Positions 6,465-8,069 of a stretch of 8,069 bases of DNA are shown here, piece by piece. The translations under genes were made by a program, and so were the position numbers. This stretch comes from Chloroflexota bacterium. GTDB taxonomy: Bacteria > Chloroflexota > Anaerolineae > UBA1429. The stretch lies in contig JAAZBY010000398.1 of NCBI GenBank assembly GCA_012513595.1, forward strand, positions 1-8,069, written 5' to 3'. The notes beneath the pieces were generated by a model. The model saw only the letters and a list, made by a program, of their open reading frames with translations. It was not told the origin of the DNA and did no database searches. The stretch's first letter is position 1. Every line of letters starts with the position of its first letter.

Positions 6465-6471
6465 GTGACGG

Positions 6472-8069
6472 TCAGGACGTGTGCTTTTCGGGCTCGTCCC
6501 AGTACCAGGTGGCGTTGTCGATGATGTACTCGTAGCCGCTGGTGCAGCAGTCGGTGGCGTACCCGTCGTGCAGGCCCTTGAAGCCGTTCTTGGTCACGAC
6601 GATCTCGGGCGTCTCACCAAAGTAGCCGGGGCAGGGCAGCTCGCGGGCCCAGATGTCCAGCACGCGCCAGAAGACCTCCTTCTGGGCCTCCTCGCCGACG
6701 GTGCGCTGCAGCTCCTCCCAGGCGGCCCAGATGTCCCAGATCCAGTGCCCTTCGGGGGGCTTTTCGGCGATCGGGTTGGTGGGGTCAAGGTAGTAGGCCG
6801 ACCAGGCGATGCAGACGCCGCGCGAGTCGGTGGTGCCGTGCTTCATCCAGTGCCGCGGGTCACCCAGGGGGATCAGGTTGCGGTCCGCCTCACCGATCGA
6901 GCACTCTACCTCGTTGGACTGGTGCGTCTCGATGGAGAGGGCGCGGTCCACCCCGCGGTAGCTGAGCTGCAGGCCGACGTCCTTGAGATAGTCGATGAGC
7001 ATCAGGACGGTCGAGTCGGCATCCTTGGAGGTGCCGATGGCGGTGATGGAGATGCGGTCCTTGGAGCCGTCCTTGAACAGGCGGTAGCCCTCGGCGTCGC
7101 GCTCGGTGTAGCCGAGGCCGTCGAGCAGGGCGTTGGCGCCGTCCACGTCGTACTCCAGGTAGGCGTTGCTGAGCTTTTCATAGTAGAAAGGCGAGTCTTT
7201 GGGCGGCGCGTACTGCTGCGGGGTGCCATAGCCATCGTAGAGGAGTTCGATCATCTCCTCGCGGTTGGCGCAGATGGACATGGCGATGCGAAAGTCGCGC
7301 TCCATGAACAGCTCGCGCAGGCGCTGGTTCTTGGTGGTCATGTTCAAATAGGCGCAGAGGGTCTTGGTGGCCCGCCACAGGAGGACGGTATAGTCGCCGC
7401 TCTTTTCGCTCTCTTTGAGGGTGGTATAGTCGCGCGAGAAGGAAAAGTGCCGCCGCTGAGAGTCGATCTCGCCGTTGGCCGCCCACATGACGTTGACCTG
7501 GGCATCGTTGAAGAGGCGGAAGGCGGCCTTGTCGATGTAGGGGAGCTGGTTGCCCTCGGTGTCAACCTCCCAGAAGTAGGGGTTGCGCACGGCGGTGACG
7601 AACTCGTCGGACCAGACGTTCTGCTGCAGCCAGGGCTCGTGGGTGGGGAGCTCGACGTTGTTGACCTTGTCGACCTTCTTGGTGAATAGCTCAGTCCAGT
7701 CGTCTAGTTGCGCATCGGCCACGGCCTTATCGAGCGTGGCCTTGTCAGCATAGGCCTGATGGAACGGTTTGAGGTAATGGGCCGGCAGCGCCGGGATGCC
7801 CAGGATGATCGAGCCCCAGTAGTAAAAGAGCGCCTTGGGCTGCGCAAAGGTGTACTGAACGGTCAGGTCGTCGGGGGCCGAGAAGGTGGCCGGGACGCGC
7901 TCCCCCTCGATGACGCTGGCCAGCCACTCCGGCTGGACCTTCGTGTACTCGCGGTTGAGGATGGTGTCCTCGTAGTAGAAGCGAAAGTCCTCGACGGTCA
8001 GGGGCGCGCCGTCGGACCACTTGAGCCCCTTGCGCAGGTGGAAGGTGTAGGTGGTGGCGTCGGGGCTGA
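6472..8069 (-). CDS. ABC transporter solute-binding protein, family 5 (N-terminus off the right edge)
   Basis: The visible 531 residues are the C-terminal majority of a SBP_bac_5 (PF00496) protein, which captures peptides, oligosaccharides or other solutes outside the cell and hands them to an ABC permease. The frame is open to the window edge. A GTG at 7722 is only an internal Val, because upstream codons encode the family landmark HLRKGLKWSDGAPLTVEDF (10-28 of the visible part). Other landmarks are NPYFWEVDTEGNQLPYID (162-179) and a C-terminal WYWDEPEKH. About 100 or more residues, including the expected lipoprotein signal, are missing. It precedes the two sulfatases on the same strand with a 75-base gap carrying a strong palindrome. 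Permease and ATPase genes are not in the window. The ligand is unknown; a sulfated solute is an inference from the neighbours. The motif CC in ATDCCTS near the C-terminus may form a vicinal disulfide or may simply be structural. Confidence 0.92.
   Translation of the reverse strand, partial: SPDATTYTFHLRKGLKWSDGAPLTVEDFRFYYEDTILNREYTKVQPEWLASVIEGERVPATFSAPDDLTVQYTFAQPKALFYYWGSIILGIPALPAHYLKPFHQAYADKATLDKAVADAQLDDWTELFTKKVDKVNNVELPTHEPWLQQNVWSDEFVTAVRNPYFWEVDTEGNQLPYIDKAAFRLFNDAQVNVMWAANGEIDSQRRHFSFSRDYTTLKESEKSGDYTVLLWRATKTLCAYLNMTTKNQRLRELFMERDFRIAMSICANREEMIELLYDGYGTPQQYAPPKDSPFYYEKLSNAYLEYDVDGANALLDGLGYTERDAEGYRLFKDGSKDRISITAIGTSKDADSTVLMLIDYLKDVGLQLSYRGVDRALSIETHQSNEVECSIGEADRNLIPLGDPRHWMKHGTTDSRGVCIAWSAYYLDPTNPIAEKPPEGHWIWDIWAAWEELQRTVGEEAQKEVFWRVLDIWARELPCPGYFGETPEIVVTKNGFKGLHDGYATDCCTSGYEYIIDNATWYWDEPEKHTS

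Noticed and set aside
4498..6468. Long plus-strand open frame of 656 codons antisense to both sulfatases
   Set aside because: It lies wholly opposite two genes with clear family motifs. Its product is Gly/Val/Arg/His-rich with no domain, as expected for an antisense frame in GC-rich DNA.
6481..7689. Plus-strand open frame of 402 codons antisense to the solute-binding protein gene
   Set aside because: The minus strand encodes clear SBP family 5 motifs. The antisense product is a low-complexity Val/Gly/Ala/Leu protein without recognisable features.
7720..7722. GTG as the start codon of the solute-binding protein
   Set aside because: The frame stays open from here to the window edge, and those 115 codons encode conserved family 5 sequence, so the GTG is an internal Val.
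7745..8020. Minus-strand open frame of 91 codons at the right edge
   Set aside because: It overlaps the true solute-binding protein frame and has an Arg/Leu/Pro-rich shadow composition.

Overview
The window is a GC-rich bacterial segment that is almost fully coding. It holds five protein genes and no RNA gene, CRISPR array or transposon that I can see. The taxonomic signal is indirect: strong GC bias, a TATAAT -10 box in a GC-rich setting, a lipoprotein with a Pro/Thr linker and a Cys-rich CPGECPGGCG-type segment, a family 5 solute-binding protein and cytoplasmic-type sulfatases with an HDxG metal motif. Together these fit a Chloroflexota (Anaerolineae/Caldilineae-like) genome. That placement is inference from memory of such genomes, not a demonstrated assignment.

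Layout, left to right. Bases 1-211 are non-coding and rich in GC hairpins. A uroporphyrinogen-decarboxylase-fold protein (212-1288, minus) is divergent from a secreted lipoprotein with a predicted six-repeat beta-propeller (1447-2982, plus). The roughly 160-base gap between them carries a plausible -10 box for each direction. The lipoprotein gene converges, across a long GC hairpin, on a minus-strand series that fills the rest of the window. In transcription order (right to left) this is: an extracellular solute-binding protein of ABC transporter family 5 whose N-terminus lies beyond the right edge (6472-8069), sulfatase-like protein B (5050-6396), sulfatase A (3637-5013) and a 172-residue protein of unknown function (3026-3544).

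The main point of interest is the tandem sulfatase pair. The two proteins align with a constant one-residue offset from the N-terminus through the catalytic core, so they are paralogues. A keeps the C-S-P-S-R signature whose Cys is matured to formylglycine, and the late Asp-His pair. B has Ala in place of the Cys and Ala in place of the His, so B should not work as a sulfatase. An apparently active enzyme beside an apparently dead paralogue, behind a solute-binding protein, suggests an uptake and desulfation cassette for a sulfated solute in which B has a non-catalytic or altered role. Substrate and role of B are not shown by the sequence.

Four of the five gene ends or intergenic gaps carry strong GC hairpins without a T-tract, including a 32-base perfect palindrome between the solute-binding protein and sulfatase B.
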